Shown here: positions 28,978-39,768 of the stretch, one piece after another
Layout of the letters: every line of letters starts with the position of its first letter
How positions within the stretch are numbered: the stretch's first letter is position 1
Assembly: GCA_028284665.1 (NCBI GenBank)
Contig: JANQRG010000045.1
Span: forward strand, 1-64,000
DNA length: 64,000 nt
Reading direction: 5' to 3'
Source of the DNA: Croceivirga sp.
GTDB taxonomy: Bacteria; Bacteroidota; Bacteroidia; Flavobacteriales; Flavobacteriaceae
Program-made: the position numbers and the translations under genes
Notes under the pieces: generated by a model
Seen by the model: only the letters and a program-made list of their open reading frames with translations
The model's database searches: none
What the model was told of the DNA's origin: nothing

Positions 28978-29244
28978 CTGTTTAAAATTTTGTAATACAC
29001 TGAAATTAAAGCTATTCCAAAATTTATTACGGATGGAACTGCTTCGCTTTCGCATAAACTTGTTTTAATCATCTTCAGTAGGGTATGCTTAAAAAAGTTT
29101 ATGCTCATTTCATAGCTTAATTTTGAGCTGCAAAAATACGCTTTGTCTTGATATTCTACCTTTATACACGCTATTACTTGTTTATGAGGGATAGAGATTT
29201 TCGATTAGAGCGAAGATTAGTTATTTTACAGCAAACTGTGAACT

Positions 29245-30327
29245 ATGGCCTCACTGTTACTACAAAATCCAACCGATATCGTTTCCAACAAAGCGTTAGT
29301 GTATTTGAGCATCGCGCTCGTTGCCATTGCACTTTTATATGGATTGATCTCCCGGGTACTACGAAACTTTGGAAAGAACCCAAAATACCTGCTTCCTGAA
29401 CGGTCGTTTCGAAAAATTGCGGTCCCGCTATTGTTGCTTTTCTTGTCATTTTTGATCAGAATGAAGGCGCTACGTGAGCTCATTGGCCTGGCGGAGGCAG
29501 AATTCTGGTTTAAAAAGGTGAGTGTGATACTCTTCATAGTTGCCATGACCTGGATCGTCATCTCGGTATTGAAAATCAGTAAACAAATCATCATTCAAGG
29601 CTATGATGTGAACCAGGCCGATAATCTGAAGGCGCGCAAGATCTACACGCAATTCAATGTGCTGGAGCGAATCGCTATTTTCATCATTGTCATTATGGCA
29701 TTGGGTTTTGTGCTGATGAGTTTTGAGGGAATTCGTGAAATTGGAATAAGCGTTTTTGCTTCAGCCGGGGTTGCCGGAATAATCATTGGATTCTCCGCAC
29801 AAAAATTTATCGGTACCATTTTGGCCGGCATTCAGATTGCCATTGCGCAACCCATAAAACTAGACGATGTGGTGATCGTGGAAGGAGAATGGGGTCGTAT
29901 TGAGGAAATTACGCTAACCTATGTGGTTGTCAAAATTTGGGATAAACGCCGCCTGATTGTACCCACCCCCTATTTCATAGAAACCCCTTTTCAGAACTGG
30001 ACCAAAACCTCTGCGGACATTCTGGGTACTGTTTTTCTATATACCGATTACAACGTACCTTTCGAAAAGTTGAGAGAGGAATTGACCCGTATTCTCCATA
30101 CTACTCCCCTCTGGGACGGTGAGGTCAACGTGCTTCAGGTGACAGATTCCAGGGCCGAATACGTAGAGATCCGTGCTTTGATGAGCGCGAAAGACTCTCC
30201 AACAGCATGGGACCTAAGGGTATATGTGCGGGAACAACTAATCACCTATTTACAGCAACATTATCCACAGAGTATCGCGAGAACCCGGATACTAATGCAA
30301 CAACCCCTTGAAGCGCAAAAGACTTGA
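29245..30327 (+). CDS. Mechanosensitive ion channel MscS family protein
   Basis: SVFASAGVAGIIIGFSAQKFIGTILAGIQIAIAQPIKLDDVVIVEGEWGRIEEITLTYVVVKIWDKRRLIVPTPYFIETPFQNWT. Confidence 0.92.
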   Translation: MASLLLQNPTDIVSNKALVYLSIALVAIALLYGLISRVLRNFGKNPKYLLPERSFRKIAVPLLLLFLSFLIRMKALRELIGLAEAEFWFKKVSVILFIVAMTWIVISVLKISKQIIIQGYDVNQADNLKARKIYTQFNVLERIAIFIIVIMALGFVLMSFEGIREIGISVFASAGVAGIIIGFSAQKFIGTILAGIQIAIAQPIKLDDVVIVEGEWGRIEEITLTYVVVKIWDKRRLIVPTPYFIETPFQNWTKTSADILGTVFLYTDYNVPFEKLREELTRILHTTPLWDGEVNVLQVTDSRAEYVEIRALMSAKDSPTAWDLRVYVREQLITYLQQHYPQSIARTRILMQQPLEAQKT

Positions 30328-30408
30328 GGATATCGATGCCCCATTTCGAAAAATTGAATACAACGGCTTTTCAGACGTTACGATTTATAAGTATATTCTA
30401 AACCAATT

Positions 30409-31794
30409 ATGAAAAAACAATACCGACATCTTCTCCCGTTACTTTTCACAGCGTTTTTTGTCTTGATTTCATGTTCTGAGGATAGTAGTCCCGAGGAAGA
30501 GGGGATGGAAACGGAGGAACAAACCGAAACAGAAGATCAAAACGAAACGGAAGAAGGAAATGAGGAAGTGTCCGATAACGCAGAAGTATACTTCACCCTA
30601 TCTGTAGATACCGACTATTTTTCAGGTCAATCAACCGGCTGGATCGTGGTCCATGACCTCAATGGAATGGTATTAGATTATACTGCAATTGAAAATGGTT
30701 CAAGCGTAAGCTTCGAAAAGCCCGCCGATGAAATTGAGGACGTTTTGAGCATTACTTTTGTGACGATTTCGACATCCAATGGTAATACCTACAATACCAT
30801 TTCAACCCTTACAGATATTGCTACGGGAAGTAACTGGAAATTGCAAAAAAGCCAAAGTGATCCGACAAATTCCCGGGGAGATGTAATTGGTAACTATACT
30901 TTAAACGTAAACGGGCTAATTTCGCCAGCCGCGATAAACTTATCTAACCCGGGCGGCAGTGTTTTAAGTGGAGGGGCGAGCGGTAGAACCGTAAATGGAC
31001 TAACAAATTATACTTTCCATGATTTAACCATATTTGACAAAAACCGGTATCTACTTTCCGTATACGATGCCTTTGGCAACGGGAGTTATCGGTTTTTGAA
31101 CGATATCACCGCTGGTTCCAATGTTACAGTAGACAGAACGCAATTGCTTCCTTTTGATAGTACACTAAGCGTTAATATACCTCCGGATGGGGAGTATTTT
31201 GCATATGTTTCGGGATTTGAAAATGACGAAGTTTTTAACCCAAATACTGCTTACATTCTTTGTATGATCTTTCCTTTTGACAATGACAAACTAAATTCAA
31301 GTGTACTTAACCTGGGGTATCTGGATACATTCACCTCGCATTTCACACGATTCAGTTATGAAAACGAAGATTTCTATTACTCTTATGAGCAGTTTGGAGA
31401 AAAGCCGGCAGCTATTACCATCCCTCAGGGTAGTTTCGAGGTCGCTGTGGAAGTTGCAAATGCGTCACTTTCAAATTTTCAGTTCACCAGTACGCTTGAT
31501 AATCGCTATTTAAGAAAATCTTCAAATTGGATTACTACCTCTGGCACTTTTAATACCGACTTCGTGCAAACCTTGTGGAGCATAGGTGCGGGAACAGCTT
31601 CTTATCCTACTATTGGAGCACTCCCGGAAGAGATCTTGCAAGCGCATCCAGGTATTGATATTGAGAATCTAAACTATGAAAGCACCGTCTTTCAATTAGG
31701 GAATACAAGCTACCAGGATTATATTGATGGTAGATTTATTAACCCTAATTCCGAAATGCTTAGAAATATAGAATATATTAGAGTTTATAACTGA
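30409..31794 (+). CDS. Hypothetical lipoprotein, probably surface-exposed (acidic post-Cys stretch)
   Basis: VLISCSEDSSPEEEGMETEEQTETEDQNETEEGNEE after signal peptide. Confidence 0.65.
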   Translation: MKKQYRHLLPLLFTAFFVLISCSEDSSPEEEGMETEEQTETEDQNETEEGNEEVSDNAEVYFTLSVDTDYFSGQSTGWIVVHDLNGMVLDYTAIENGSSVSFEKPADEIEDVLSITFVTISTSNGNTYNTISTLTDIATGSNWKLQKSQSDPTNSRGDVIGNYTLNVNGLISPAAINLSNPGGSVLSGGASGRTVNGLTNYTFHDLTIFDKNRYLLSVYDAFGNGSYRFLNDITAGSNVTVDRTQLLPFDSTLSVNIPPDGEYFAYVSGFENDEVFNPNTAYILCMIFPFDNDKLNSSVLNLGYLDTFTSHFTRFSYENEDFYYSYEQFGEKPAAITIPQGSFEVAVEVANASLSNFQFTSTLDNRYLRKSSNWITTSGTFNTDFVQTLWSIGAGTASYPTIGALPEEILQAHPGIDIENLNYESTVFQLGNTSYQDYIDGRFINPNSEMLRNIEYIRVYN

Positions 31795-31808
31795 TTACAA
31801 CTGCCTTC

Positions 31809-32657
31809 ATGCTACAACGTGCTATACATTTCTTTCTAGTACTACTTTTTGTACTCTGCGGCATATCAGGTTTTGGTCAGGTTAGCGCCAGTGCCGAAGA
31901 CCAGCAATTATTCAATGCTAAGATCAATGCGCTACATTCTACAGAATTAAAGTCATCAGGAGATACCATTGTTTTTATTGGAAAATCATTCCTTGGTACG
32001 CCGTATAAGGAAAAGACGTTGGAAATTGGAGCAAAAGAATCGCTGGTCATCAATTTAAGAGGATTAGACTGCACTACTTTTGTGGAAAATGTCCTTGCTT
32101 TTTCATTGCTACTACAAAAAAATAGAACCTCTTTCGAAGATTTTACTACAGCCTTGAAAACCATTCGGTATCGTAATGGTTTATTGGATGGCTATTCCTC
32201 ACGTTTACATTATTTTACAGACTGGATTCGAAACAATAACGAGAAGGGTTTTGTAAAGGACATTACCTCAGATTTAGGAGGAGAAATCGTGGAAAAACCC
32301 ATCAATTTTATGGGTACCCATCGAGATTTGTATCCTTTCCTGACAGATGAGGCAAACTACCAAAAAATGCTTCAGGTAGAAGCTGAACTAGCGGAAGAAG
32401 AATTATGTGTTTTACCCCAGGCGGCAATTGTCTCCGTAGAAGAAAAACTGGAGAACGGGGATATTATTGCCTTGGCCACTTCTATAGCAGGGCTGGATGT
32501 AACGCATACCGGTTTTGCTATCAGAATGCCTAACGGTCGCATCCATTTGTTGCATGCCTCCATTTCTGGTGAAGTGACTATTACGGAAGTGCCGCTTATC
32601 GATTATCTAAAAAGAATAAAAAACAATATTGGGATCATTGTGGCAAGGCCACTTTAA
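31809..32657 (+). CDS. DUF1460 (N-acetylmuramoyl-L-alanine amidase-like) secreted protein
   Basis: IGKSFLGTPYKEKTLE..VINLRGLDCTTFVENVLAFSLLLQ..IRYRNGLLDGYSSRLHYFTDWIRNNNEKGFVKDIT..THTGFAIRMPNGRIHLLHAS. Confidence 0.88.
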   Translation: MLQRAIHFFLVLLFVLCGISGFGQVSASAEDQQLFNAKINALHSTELKSSGDTIVFIGKSFLGTPYKEKTLEIGAKESLVINLRGLDCTTFVENVLAFSLLLQKNRTSFEDFTTALKTIRYRNGLLDGYSSRLHYFTDWIRNNNEKGFVKDITSDLGGEIVEKPINFMGTHRDLYPFLTDEANYQKMLQVEAELAEEELCVLPQAAIVSVEEKLENGDIIALATSIAGLDVTHTGFAIRMPNGRIHLLHASISGEVTITEVPLIDYLKRIKNNIGIIVARPL

Positions 32658-32660
32658 CCC

Positions 32661-33446
32661 GTGGAACAATGCATGGATCCCTTTGTAGAAGCCTTCCAAC
32701 TCTCCCATCCTACCTTACTCATTGCACTTTTTGGCCTTGGGGTTTTAGCCTTCGCCATTTCCACACTTTCAGGAGGAGGTGGCGCTTTGATAATGGTTCC
32801 CGTTCTCAATACCCTAATAGGCGTAGGTAATACAGCCCCCGTATTAAACCTGGGTACTTTCATAGGACGACCTTCGAGACTGCTCTTGTTTTGGCGTGAT
32901 ATCAATTGGAAAGTATGCCGTTTCTATGCTCCTTCTGCTATTTTTGGTGCTTTTCTTGGCTCCTGGTTATTTTCGCAATTCCAACTGGAATGGTTGCAGT
33001 TGGCAGTAGGTTTATTCTTAATTAGTACAGTAGTACAGTACCGGTTTGGAAAAAAGGCACGTTCCTTTGCCATGAAGCTATGGTATTTTATTCCGCTTGG
33101 CGTTTTAATTGCAATACTTGGCACTATTATCGGGGCATTAGGACCCATATTAAATCCGTTTTATTTGAATTACGGATTGGAAAAAGAGAAACTGATCGGT
33201 ACAAAAACTGCCAATTCCTTTATTATGGGACTTTCCCAAATAGGCAGCTACACCTTCTTTGGGCTATTGCACCAACAATATTGGATCTACGGACTTGCCC
33301 TTGGCCTAGGGGCTACATTCGGTAATATAATTGGCAAGAGGTACTTGAAGACTATGAAAAGCAGCACTTTCAGGCAGTGGCTCATCACATTGATGGTGGT
33401 AAGTGGACTACTCTTAATCTATGGACAGTTGAAATCCTGGGTGTAG
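32661..33446 (+). CDS. TauE/SafE family sulfite exporter/permease
   Basis: GTG start; LSGGGGALIMVPVLNTLIGVGNTAPVLNLGTFIGRPSRLLLFWRDI; GALGPILNPFYLNYGLEKEKLIGTKTANSF. Confidence 0.88.
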   Translation: MEQCMDPFVEAFQLSHPTLLIALFGLGVLAFAISTLSGGGGALIMVPVLNTLIGVGNTAPVLNLGTFIGRPSRLLLFWRDINWKVCRFYAPSAIFGAFLGSWLFSQFQLEWLQLAVGLFLISTVVQYRFGKKARSFAMKLWYFIPLGVLIAILGTIIGALGPILNPFYLNYGLEKEKLIGTKTANSFIMGLSQIGSYTFFGLLHQQYWIYGLALGLGATFGNIIGKRYLKTMKSSTFRQWLITLMVVSGLLLIYGQLKSWV

Positions 33447-33490
33447 CCACTAGAAAAACGTACCATGCCTTTGATGAACTCATTGCTTTT

Positions 33491-34255
33491 TCAGTCATCC
33501 TTCCGATCAAAACACCACAGTATCCCGCCTAACAAATGCTTCCGGAAATCGGGTTCATCAAAAGCGGCCTCCGTATGTCCTCCTCCGGTATAAAAGGCTC
33601 TCCCTCCATCAAATTCGTGATACCAGGCAATAGGGTGGTTTTCCCCATTAGTGCCCCCTTCATAGCTGGTTTCATCCAAATTCATAAGGACCTTGATCTC
33701 GGGATTTAGATCTTTAAAATTGTACCATTCGTCATTTCTAATCCACTCTTCCGCTAAATGTGCTGTGGCCGGATGATCCTTGACCAAGACATCTATTTTA
33801 GCCTGTCTTACATTGGGATCGTTTGGGTGGCCGTCAAAATAGGCGCCGACCAGGCGTCCATACCACCCCCATTCGTACTCCGTATCTGTAGCGGCATGGA
33901 TCCCCATAAAGCTGCCCCCTTTTTTTATATAGTCTTCAAACGCTTGTTGTTGTCCTGCATTCAAAACATCCTCGGTAGTGTTTAAAAAAACGACCAGTTT
34001 GTAGTTCTTTAGATTTTCGGGATTAAAATCCTCAGAAGATTCTGTTTGCAATACAATAAATCCGTTTTCCCGACCCAATTCCCGAAGGGTTTGAACGCCT
34101 TTCTCAATACTCTGGTGGCGAAATCCCTCGGTTTTGGTAAAGGCCAGGACCAATTCCGGGATGGGAGCCCCATCCAGGGGTTGTTGCTCTGAATCCTGGG
34201 AACTTGCTTGAACGAAAAAAAGGGTAATGAAGAGTAGGCAAAGATGGTGTCGCAT
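33491..34255 (-). CDS. ThuA domain-containing protein
   Basis: VLAFTKTEGFRHQSIEKGVQTLRELG..FMGIHAATDTEYEWGWYGRLVGAYFDGHP..NGENHPIAWYHEFDGGRAFYTGGGHTEAAFDEPDFRKHLLGGI. Confidence 0.92.
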   Translation of the reverse strand: MRHHLCLLFITLFFVQASSQDSEQQPLDGAPIPELVLAFTKTEGFRHQSIEKGVQTLRELGRENGFIVLQTESSEDFNPENLKNYKLVVFLNTTEDVLNAGQQQAFEDYIKKGGSFMGIHAATDTEYEWGWYGRLVGAYFDGHPNDPNVRQAKIDVLVKDHPATAHLAEEWIRNDEWYNFKDLNPEIKVLMNLDETSYEGGTNGENHPIAWYHEFDGGRAFYTGGGHTEAAFDEPDFRKHLLGGILWCFDRKDD

Positions 34256-34265
34256 TGTGAAGTAT

Positions 34266-35147
34266 TTAGGCTATGGAAGTTACATATTTTTTAGGTGTTG
34301 TTCCGTACTTTTTCTTGAAGGAGGAAATAAAGTGGCTGGCAGTACTGTATCCCACTTTAAGTCCAACTTCGTTCACATTGTATTTACCGGATTCCAGTAA
34401 TTTTCGGGCCATTTCCATTTTATGATCTAACAAAAACCCGTACACGGTGTCACCATAAATCTGTTTGAAGCCTTCCTTAAGCTTTTTAAGCGGCAACCCT
34501 ATTTCCTTGGATAAAGCGGCCAGGGAAGGAGGCTCCGACATTTGCTCAATGATAATTTCCTTAGCGCGCTTGATCCTTCTAACATTTTCTTCATCGGCCA
34601 AAAACGGACACTGTTCCAGATCAGCATCTTCGGTCCTATTAAAATACAAGGCAATGAGCTCCAAAACCTTTCCCTTAAAGTACAGTCGGCGAACAGATGG
34701 ATGTAAATTGTAGCTCAGCACTTGACTGAGCACTACCGCCATACCTGGCGTAAGTACTTCCTGAGCATAATACTTTTTTTCACCAAAGCTGTCACTTAGA
34801 AAAGGGATGTGTCCGGCATCTTCCGAGAACAGTCCATGGAATTTTTGAATGGTCATAATTACAGACAAGATCCACGTTCGCGGAGCCACCATCAAATGCA
34901 AGGGAAGATCTTTCTGAGTATTGTAGAGGAGTAAGGAGTTTTCATCGGAAACCGGTAATTGATATGCTCCCTTGTTGAAAATAAAATTGGCCTGTCCTTT
35001 AAGCGAAAAGTGAAACTGGATGTAGTTTCGGTCAACATGGTGGAACACTTCCTCTTCTTCCTGGTTATCATTCTGAATTTTAAGAACATACAATCCGTGC
35101 TCTAACACTATTCGGTCATACGAACCTTTGGCGATATTTTTTGTCAT
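34266..35147 (-). CDS. AraC family transcriptional regulator, divergent from the hem cluster
   Basis: C-term IKRAKEIIIEQMSEPPSLAALSKEIGLPLKKLKEGFKQIYGDTVYGFLLDHKMEMARKLL..VNEVGLKVGYSTASHFISSFKKKYGTTPKKY. Confidence 0.9.
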   Translation of the reverse strand: MTKNIAKGSYDRIVLEHGLYVLKIQNDNQEEEEVFHHVDRNYIQFHFSLKGQANFIFNKGAYQLPVSDENSLLLYNTQKDLPLHLMVAPRTWILSVIMTIQKFHGLFSEDAGHIPFLSDSFGEKKYYAQEVLTPGMAVVLSQVLSYNLHPSVRRLYFKGKVLELIALYFNRTEDADLEQCPFLADEENVRRIKRAKEIIIEQMSEPPSLAALSKEIGLPLKKLKEGFKQIYGDTVYGFLLDHKMEMARKLLESGKYNVNEVGLKVGYSTASHFISSFKKKYGTTPKKYVTSIA

Positions 35148-35165
35148 AATAGGCGATCAGGATTA

Positions 35166-35173
35166 CAAATTTA
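35166..35173 (-). promoter_or_regulatory. Candidate -7 box TAAATTTG for the AraC regulator gene
   Basis: TAnnTTTG match on minus strand, about 20 nt upstream of the start codon; no clear -33 TTG. Confidence 0.3.
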
Positions 35174-35326
35174 CCTTATTTAAAATAACTCTAAATAAGC
35201 TAGTATGGCTATCTATTTACCTCATAAACAAAGAGATTTTTAAAAATACAGAAAAAATAGGTCCATTTTTAATACGATATGATACAAATAGAACCGCTAG
35301 CGTTATTTTTCAAGTTTGCAGACCCC

Positions 35327-35334
35327 TAATTTTG
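35327..35334 (+). promoter_or_regulatory. Candidate -7 box TAATTTTG for hemA operon
   Basis: TAnnTTTG match 17 nt upstream of ATG 35352; -33 element weak. Confidence 0.35.
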
Positions 35335-35351
35335 CCTCCGGGTTTGAGCAT

Positions 35352-36608
35352 ATGAAGCAATATCATATTTCTAGACATTCTTCTTTTTACGGAATAGGCC
35401 TTAGTTATAAAAAGGCGGATGCCACTTTGCGGGGAAAATTTAGCCTGGATCTTTCCAATACCGAAGCATTGATCCTTGCTGCCAAAGCGGAGGGAATAGA
35501 AGGGGTATTGGCCATTACCACCTGCAACCGAACCGAACTTTACGGGTTTGCCCAGCACCCTTTTCAGCTGATTAAATTACTTTGCGCGTATACGGAAGGT
35601 TCTATAGAGGAGTTTCAGGATGTGGCGTACATCTATAAAAATCACGATGCTATTTCCCATTTATTCCGTGTAGGCACAGGATTGGATAGTCAGATCTTAG
35701 GAGATTTTGAAATTATTAGCCAAATAAAGCAAAGTTTTCATCGTTCCAAAAAGCATCAAATGACAAATCCCTTTCTGGAGCGTTTATGCAATTCGGTTTT
35801 ACAGGCCAGCAAGCGAATAAAGAATGAGACGGAATTATCCAGCGGGGCCACTTCAGTGGCATTCGCTTCGGTAAAGTATATTTTAGACACCATCCCGGAG
35901 ATCGAAGAGAAAGATATCCTATTATTCGGGACGGGGAAAATTGGAAGAAATACCTGCGAGAACCTGATTAAACATACAGGAAACCATCATATTACCTTAA
36001 TTAACAGGACTAAGGAAAAGGCGGAAAAATTTGGTGGTAAACTGCAACTGGCGGTTAAAGACTTCGGAGACTTACAGTCCGAGATCCGTAGATGTGATGT
36101 TTTGGTGGTCGCCACGGGAGCCCAATTCCCCACAATTACCAAATCCATGATCCATAACAAGAAACCCCTATGGATCCTGGACCTTTCCATACCCAAGAAT
36201 GTGGATGACGATGTGAAAGAATTAGAAAATGTTGTACTGGTACATTTGGATGAGCTTTCTCAGCTTACTACTGAAGCCATTGCAAAAAGGCGGCGCCACA
36301 TCCCAAAAGCAGAACAGATTATTGAAACGGTTAAGGCTGATTTCTCCGGTTGGTTGGAGACCCGAAAGTTTGCTCCGGTCATAAAGGCGCTGAAAAAGAA
36401 ATTAAAGACAATGAAAGAGGAGGAAATAGATTTTCACTCCAGGAAGCTCCAGGACTTCAATTCCCAACAAGCTGAAATGGTATCGGAAAGGATCATTCAA
36501 AAAATTACCAAACAGTTTGCCAATCATTTAAAACAATCCGAAGTAGACGCCGAAGAAAGCCTTCTGCTTATCCAAAAGGTTTTCCAACTTGAACCGGAAG
36601 CAGAATGA
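35352..36608 (+). CDS. hemA: Glutamyl-tRNA reductase
   Basis: ITTCNRTELYGF..HLFRVGTGLDSQILGDFEIISQIKQSF..ILLFGTGKIGRNTCENL..LDLSIPKNVDDDV; ATG start used instead of upstream TTG. Confidence 0.93.
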   Translation: MKQYHISRHSSFYGIGLSYKKADATLRGKFSLDLSNTEALILAAKAEGIEGVLAITTCNRTELYGFAQHPFQLIKLLCAYTEGSIEEFQDVAYIYKNHDAISHLFRVGTGLDSQILGDFEIISQIKQSFHRSKKHQMTNPFLERLCNSVLQASKRIKNETELSSGATSVAFASVKYILDTIPEIEEKDILLFGTGKIGRNTCENLIKHTGNHHITLINRTKEKAEKFGGKLQLAVKDFGDLQSEIRRCDVLVVATGAQFPTITKSMIHNKKPLWILDLSIPKNVDDDVKELENVVLVHLDELSQLTTEAIAKRRRHIPKAEQIIETVKADFSGWLETRKFAPVIKALKKKLKTMKEEEIDFHSRKLQDFNSQQAEMVSERIIQKITKQFANHLKQSEVDAEESLLLIQKVFQLEPEAE

Positions 36609-37531
36609 AATCTCCAATACGAATAGGTACACGCGACAGTGAACTAGCACTTTGGCAAGCTCAAAATGTACAGCAACAACTGGAAGCGCTTGGTTTGGCT
36701 ACCGTTTTGGTCCCTGTTAAATCAGCGGGGGATCTTGACCTGGAGACGCCGCTCTATGAACTGGGCATTACCGGAATATTCACCAAGGCCCTGGACATTG
36801 CTCTACTCAAAGAAGAGATTGATATTGCGGTTCATTCCATGAAGGATGTCCCTACGGCATTGCCAAAAGGAATTGTTGCTACTGCAGTGATGCAACGTGC
36901 CAGTACTTCAGATGTTCTGCTTCATAAAGGATTAGACTTTTTGGATAGTAGCGCCGGTGGTATTGTGGCAACTGGAAGTTTGCGCAGAAAAGCCCAGTGG
37001 TTACATCGCTACCCAGATCATGAGGTAGTGCCGTTACGAGGTAACGTGAATACCCGGCTTTTGAAATTAATTGAAAATAATTGGAATGGCGCTGTTTTTG
37101 CCGAAGCCGGGCTAAAACGTATTAAGCTCTTACCCGAAGAAGCCCTATCCCTTGAATGGATGGTCCCGGCCCCAGCTCAAGGAGCAATGTTGATAGTAAC
37201 TCTCGAAAAAAATGAAGCCACGGTAGCGGCTACCAGCTCCTTAAACCATTCGGAAAGCGCCATCGGTGTTCAAATAGAGCGGGACTTTCTCAAAACACTG
37301 GAAGGCGGTTGTACCGCGCCTATTGGGGCCTTGGCTACCATAAAAGACCAAACGGTTCATTTTAAAGGTTGTTTGCACAGCCTGGACGGGAAACAAGTAG
37401 TCGAGGTTACAAAAACATGCGCCTTGGATAGCATTGAAGGCTTTGGAGCGGCATGTGCGCTTGAGGCATTGGAAAGTGGCGGCCGCGCCATAATGGAAGC
37501 AATTAGAAATGATATCAATTCTGTCCACTAA
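36605..37531 (+). CDS. hemC: Hydroxymethylbilane synthase (porphobilinogen deaminase)
   Basis: IRIGTRDSELALWQAQNVQQQLE..GITGIFTKALDIALL..DIAVHSMKDVPTALP..LRGNVNTRLLKL..APAQGAMLI; overlaps hemA stop. Confidence 0.94.
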   Translation: MKSPIRIGTRDSELALWQAQNVQQQLEALGLATVLVPVKSAGDLDLETPLYELGITGIFTKALDIALLKEEIDIAVHSMKDVPTALPKGIVATAVMQRASTSDVLLHKGLDFLDSSAGGIVATGSLRRKAQWLHRYPDHEVVPLRGNVNTRLLKLIENNWNGAVFAEAGLKRIKLLPEEALSLEWMVPAPAQGAMLIVTLEKNEATVAATSSLNHSESAIGVQIERDFLKTLEGGCTAPIGALATIKDQTVHFKGCLHSLDGKQVVEVTKTCALDSIEGFGAACALEALESGGRAIMEAIRNDINSVH

Positions 37532-38192
37532 ATTGCTAACCCCCGCTCAAAAATCCTTACTCGTCCATGCAGGTTTGGCATTTGTGGAGTATCCCGCTAT
37601 TACTATTGAATATCTGGATTTTCAAATCCCCACTGAAACGTATGACTACTTTGTCTTTACCAGTCAACAGGGCGTAAAAGCGTACTTACGACAATTTGAT
37701 CGTATGCCAAACCACGGGCAAACATCCCCAAAAGTTAAGGCCTTTTGTGTGGGCTCAAAGACCCAAGCCGTGCTTCAAGAAAATGGTATTGCTACTGAGG
37801 CCATAGCCGAAAACGCACTTGCGCTCGGACAAATTATTAGTGACAGCTATAACCACTGTACTTTTTTGCTGTTCTCAGGGAACTTAAGAAGGGCTGAGCT
37901 GCCCAACGTTTTGAAAGAAAATACCATAAAGTATCAGGAAATTATTGTCTATCATACGCATCCTAATCCAAAAAAAATTACTTCTCAATTCAACGGGATC
38001 CTATTTTTTAGTCCCAGTGGAGTTGAAAGTTTTCACTTAGAAAATTCATTTGCAGATGCGATGACATTCGCCATTGGCCAAACCACGGCTGAGGTTCTTG
38101 AAAAATATACCAATAAGATTATTATTGCAAAAAAGCCTACTGTGGAAAATGTTATTGTAAAAGCTGTTAACTATTTTGCTTCCCATGATTAA
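37509..38192 (+). CDS. hemD: Uroporphyrinogen-III synthase
   Basis: [72 protein letters not shown]; position after hemC. Confidence 0.88.
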   Translation: MISILSTKLLTPAQKSLLVHAGLAFVEYPAITIEYLDFQIPTETYDYFVFTSQQGVKAYLRQFDRMPNHGQTSPKVKAFCVGSKTQAVLQENGIATEAIAENALALGQIISDSYNHCTFLLFSGNLRRAELPNVLKENTIKYQEIIVYHTHPNPKKITSQFNGILFFSPSGVESFHLENSFADAMTFAIGQTTAEVLEKYTNKIIIAKKPTVENVIVKAVNYFASHD

Positions 38193-39213
38193 AAACGATT
38201 TGTTCCTAAGGGCATTAAAGGGAGAAACTGTGGATCGCCCTCCCGTTTGGATGATGCGACAAGCCGGTCGGTATTTGCCGGAATTCAGAGCGCTTCGCGA
38301 AAAGTATGACTTTTTTACCCGTTGTCAGACCCCGGAATTGGCTTCCGAAATCACCGTGCAGCCTATTCGGCGATTTGGAATGGATGCCGCCATTCTGTTT
38401 AGCGATATTCTCGTTATCCCTCAAGCGATGAACATTGAAGTGCAGATGAAACCTGATTTTGGCCCGTACTTACCTAGCCCTATTCGCGATCAAAAGGATC
38501 TGGATGCTGTAGTTGTTCCGGATGTATCAGAGGCGCTAGGCTATGTGATGGATGCTATCCGAATGACCAAGGAAAAACTGGAGGATACTATTCCTTTGAT
38601 CGGTTTTGCGGGTTCCCCTTGGACCATTCTTTGTTACTGTGTTCAGGGCCAGGGGAGCAAAAGTTTTGATCTTGCCAGAGGGTTTTGCTTTACCCAGCCG
38701 AAAGCAGCCCATGAACTACTCCAAAAAATTACGGATACGACCATCGCCTATCTCAAAGAGAAGGTGAAAGCCGGTTGTAATGCCATTCAGGTATTCGATT
38801 CCTGGGGCGGCATGCTTTCTCCCACAGATTATCAGGAATTTTCATTACAATATATGCAGCAGATCACGGAAGCCCTTAAGGAAGAAGTTCCTGTGATCTT
38901 ATTTGGAAAAGGATGTTGGTTTGCTTTGGGGGAAATGGCAAAAACGGGAGCCAGTGCGCTTGGTGTAGATTGGACCTGTTCCCCAAAAAATGCCAGATAC
39001 CTTTCCGGAGGGCAAATCACCCTTCAGGGGAATTTTGACCCGGCCAGGTTACTATCCCCCCCCGCTGAGATCAAAAAAAGGGTTCATCAAATGATTGATG
39101 GTTTTGGCAAAGACCGCTACATTGTCAATCTTGGCCATGGTATTTTGCCTAATATTCCCGTACCAAATGCTGCGGCCTTTATCGAAGCCGTGAAAGAATA
39201 TAAAGCAAGCTAA
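38185..39213 (+). CDS. hemE: Uroporphyrinogen decarboxylase
   Basis: [82 protein letters not shown]. Confidence 0.95.
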   Translation: MIKNDLFLRALKGETVDRPPVWMMRQAGRYLPEFRALREKYDFFTRCQTPELASEITVQPIRRFGMDAAILFSDILVIPQAMNIEVQMKPDFGPYLPSPIRDQKDLDAVVVPDVSEALGYVMDAIRMTKEKLEDTIPLIGFAGSPWTILCYCVQGQGSKSFDLARGFCFTQPKAAHELLQKITDTTIAYLKEKVKAGCNAIQVFDSWGGMLSPTDYQEFSLQYMQQITEALKEEVPVILFGKGCWFALGEMAKTGASALGVDWTCSPKNARYLSGGQITLQGNFDPARLLSPPAEIKKRVHQMIDGFGKDRYIVNLGHGILPNIPVPNAAAFIEAVKEYKAS

Positions 39214-39768
39214 ATGGAGATTGCATTTGATAACTACAGTATTGCCCCCATTCAATTAAAAGATGCATGGCGTTTGTGCAATTTTGTCGTTGCCAATGAA
39301 GCATATCTTAAGGATGATTTTCCAGAAACCCTCAAAGAGAATTTAACCCCCACCCTTGCTGATCTTTTTGTCGCAAAAAAAGAGAAGCAATTTTTACGGC
39401 GCGAGGAATATCTTTTTACCATAAAGGAAAACACCCATCGGGCAATAATTGGTTTGATTTATGTTAAGGAGCTCAACAAAAGACCAGGTCAGGCGGAGCT
39501 GGCCTATTGCATCAGTTATCAATATGCTGGCAAAGGCCACATGACCCAGGCTGTTAAGAACATTATTGATTGGTCTTTTACAACGGGAGGGTTGGAGAAA
39601 TTACAGATCATTGTTCATGAAAGCAATGCAGCAAGTATTCGAATTGCCGAAAAATGTGGATTTGACTATGTCACTATACTACAAAAAGAGCATCGAAGAT
39701 CTAATGGGGAAGTAGTGGATATGTTGTTATACGAATTGAAAAAAGCAGAATTCAACTCATCCAAATGA
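39214..39768 (+). CDS. GNAT family N-acetyltransferase (RimJ/RimL-like)
   Basis: IGLIYVKELNKRPGQAELAYCISYQYAGKGHMTQAVKNIIDWSFTTGGLEKLQIIVHESNAASIRIAEKCGFDYV. Confidence 0.9.
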   Translation: MEIAFDNYSIAPIQLKDAWRLCNFVVANEAYLKDDFPETLKENLTPTLADLFVAKKEKQFLRREEYLFTIKENTHRAIIGLIYVKELNKRPGQAELAYCISYQYAGKGHMTQAVKNIIDWSFTTGGLEKLQIIVHESNAASIRIAEKCGFDYVTILQKEHRRSNGEVVDMLLYELKKAEFNSSK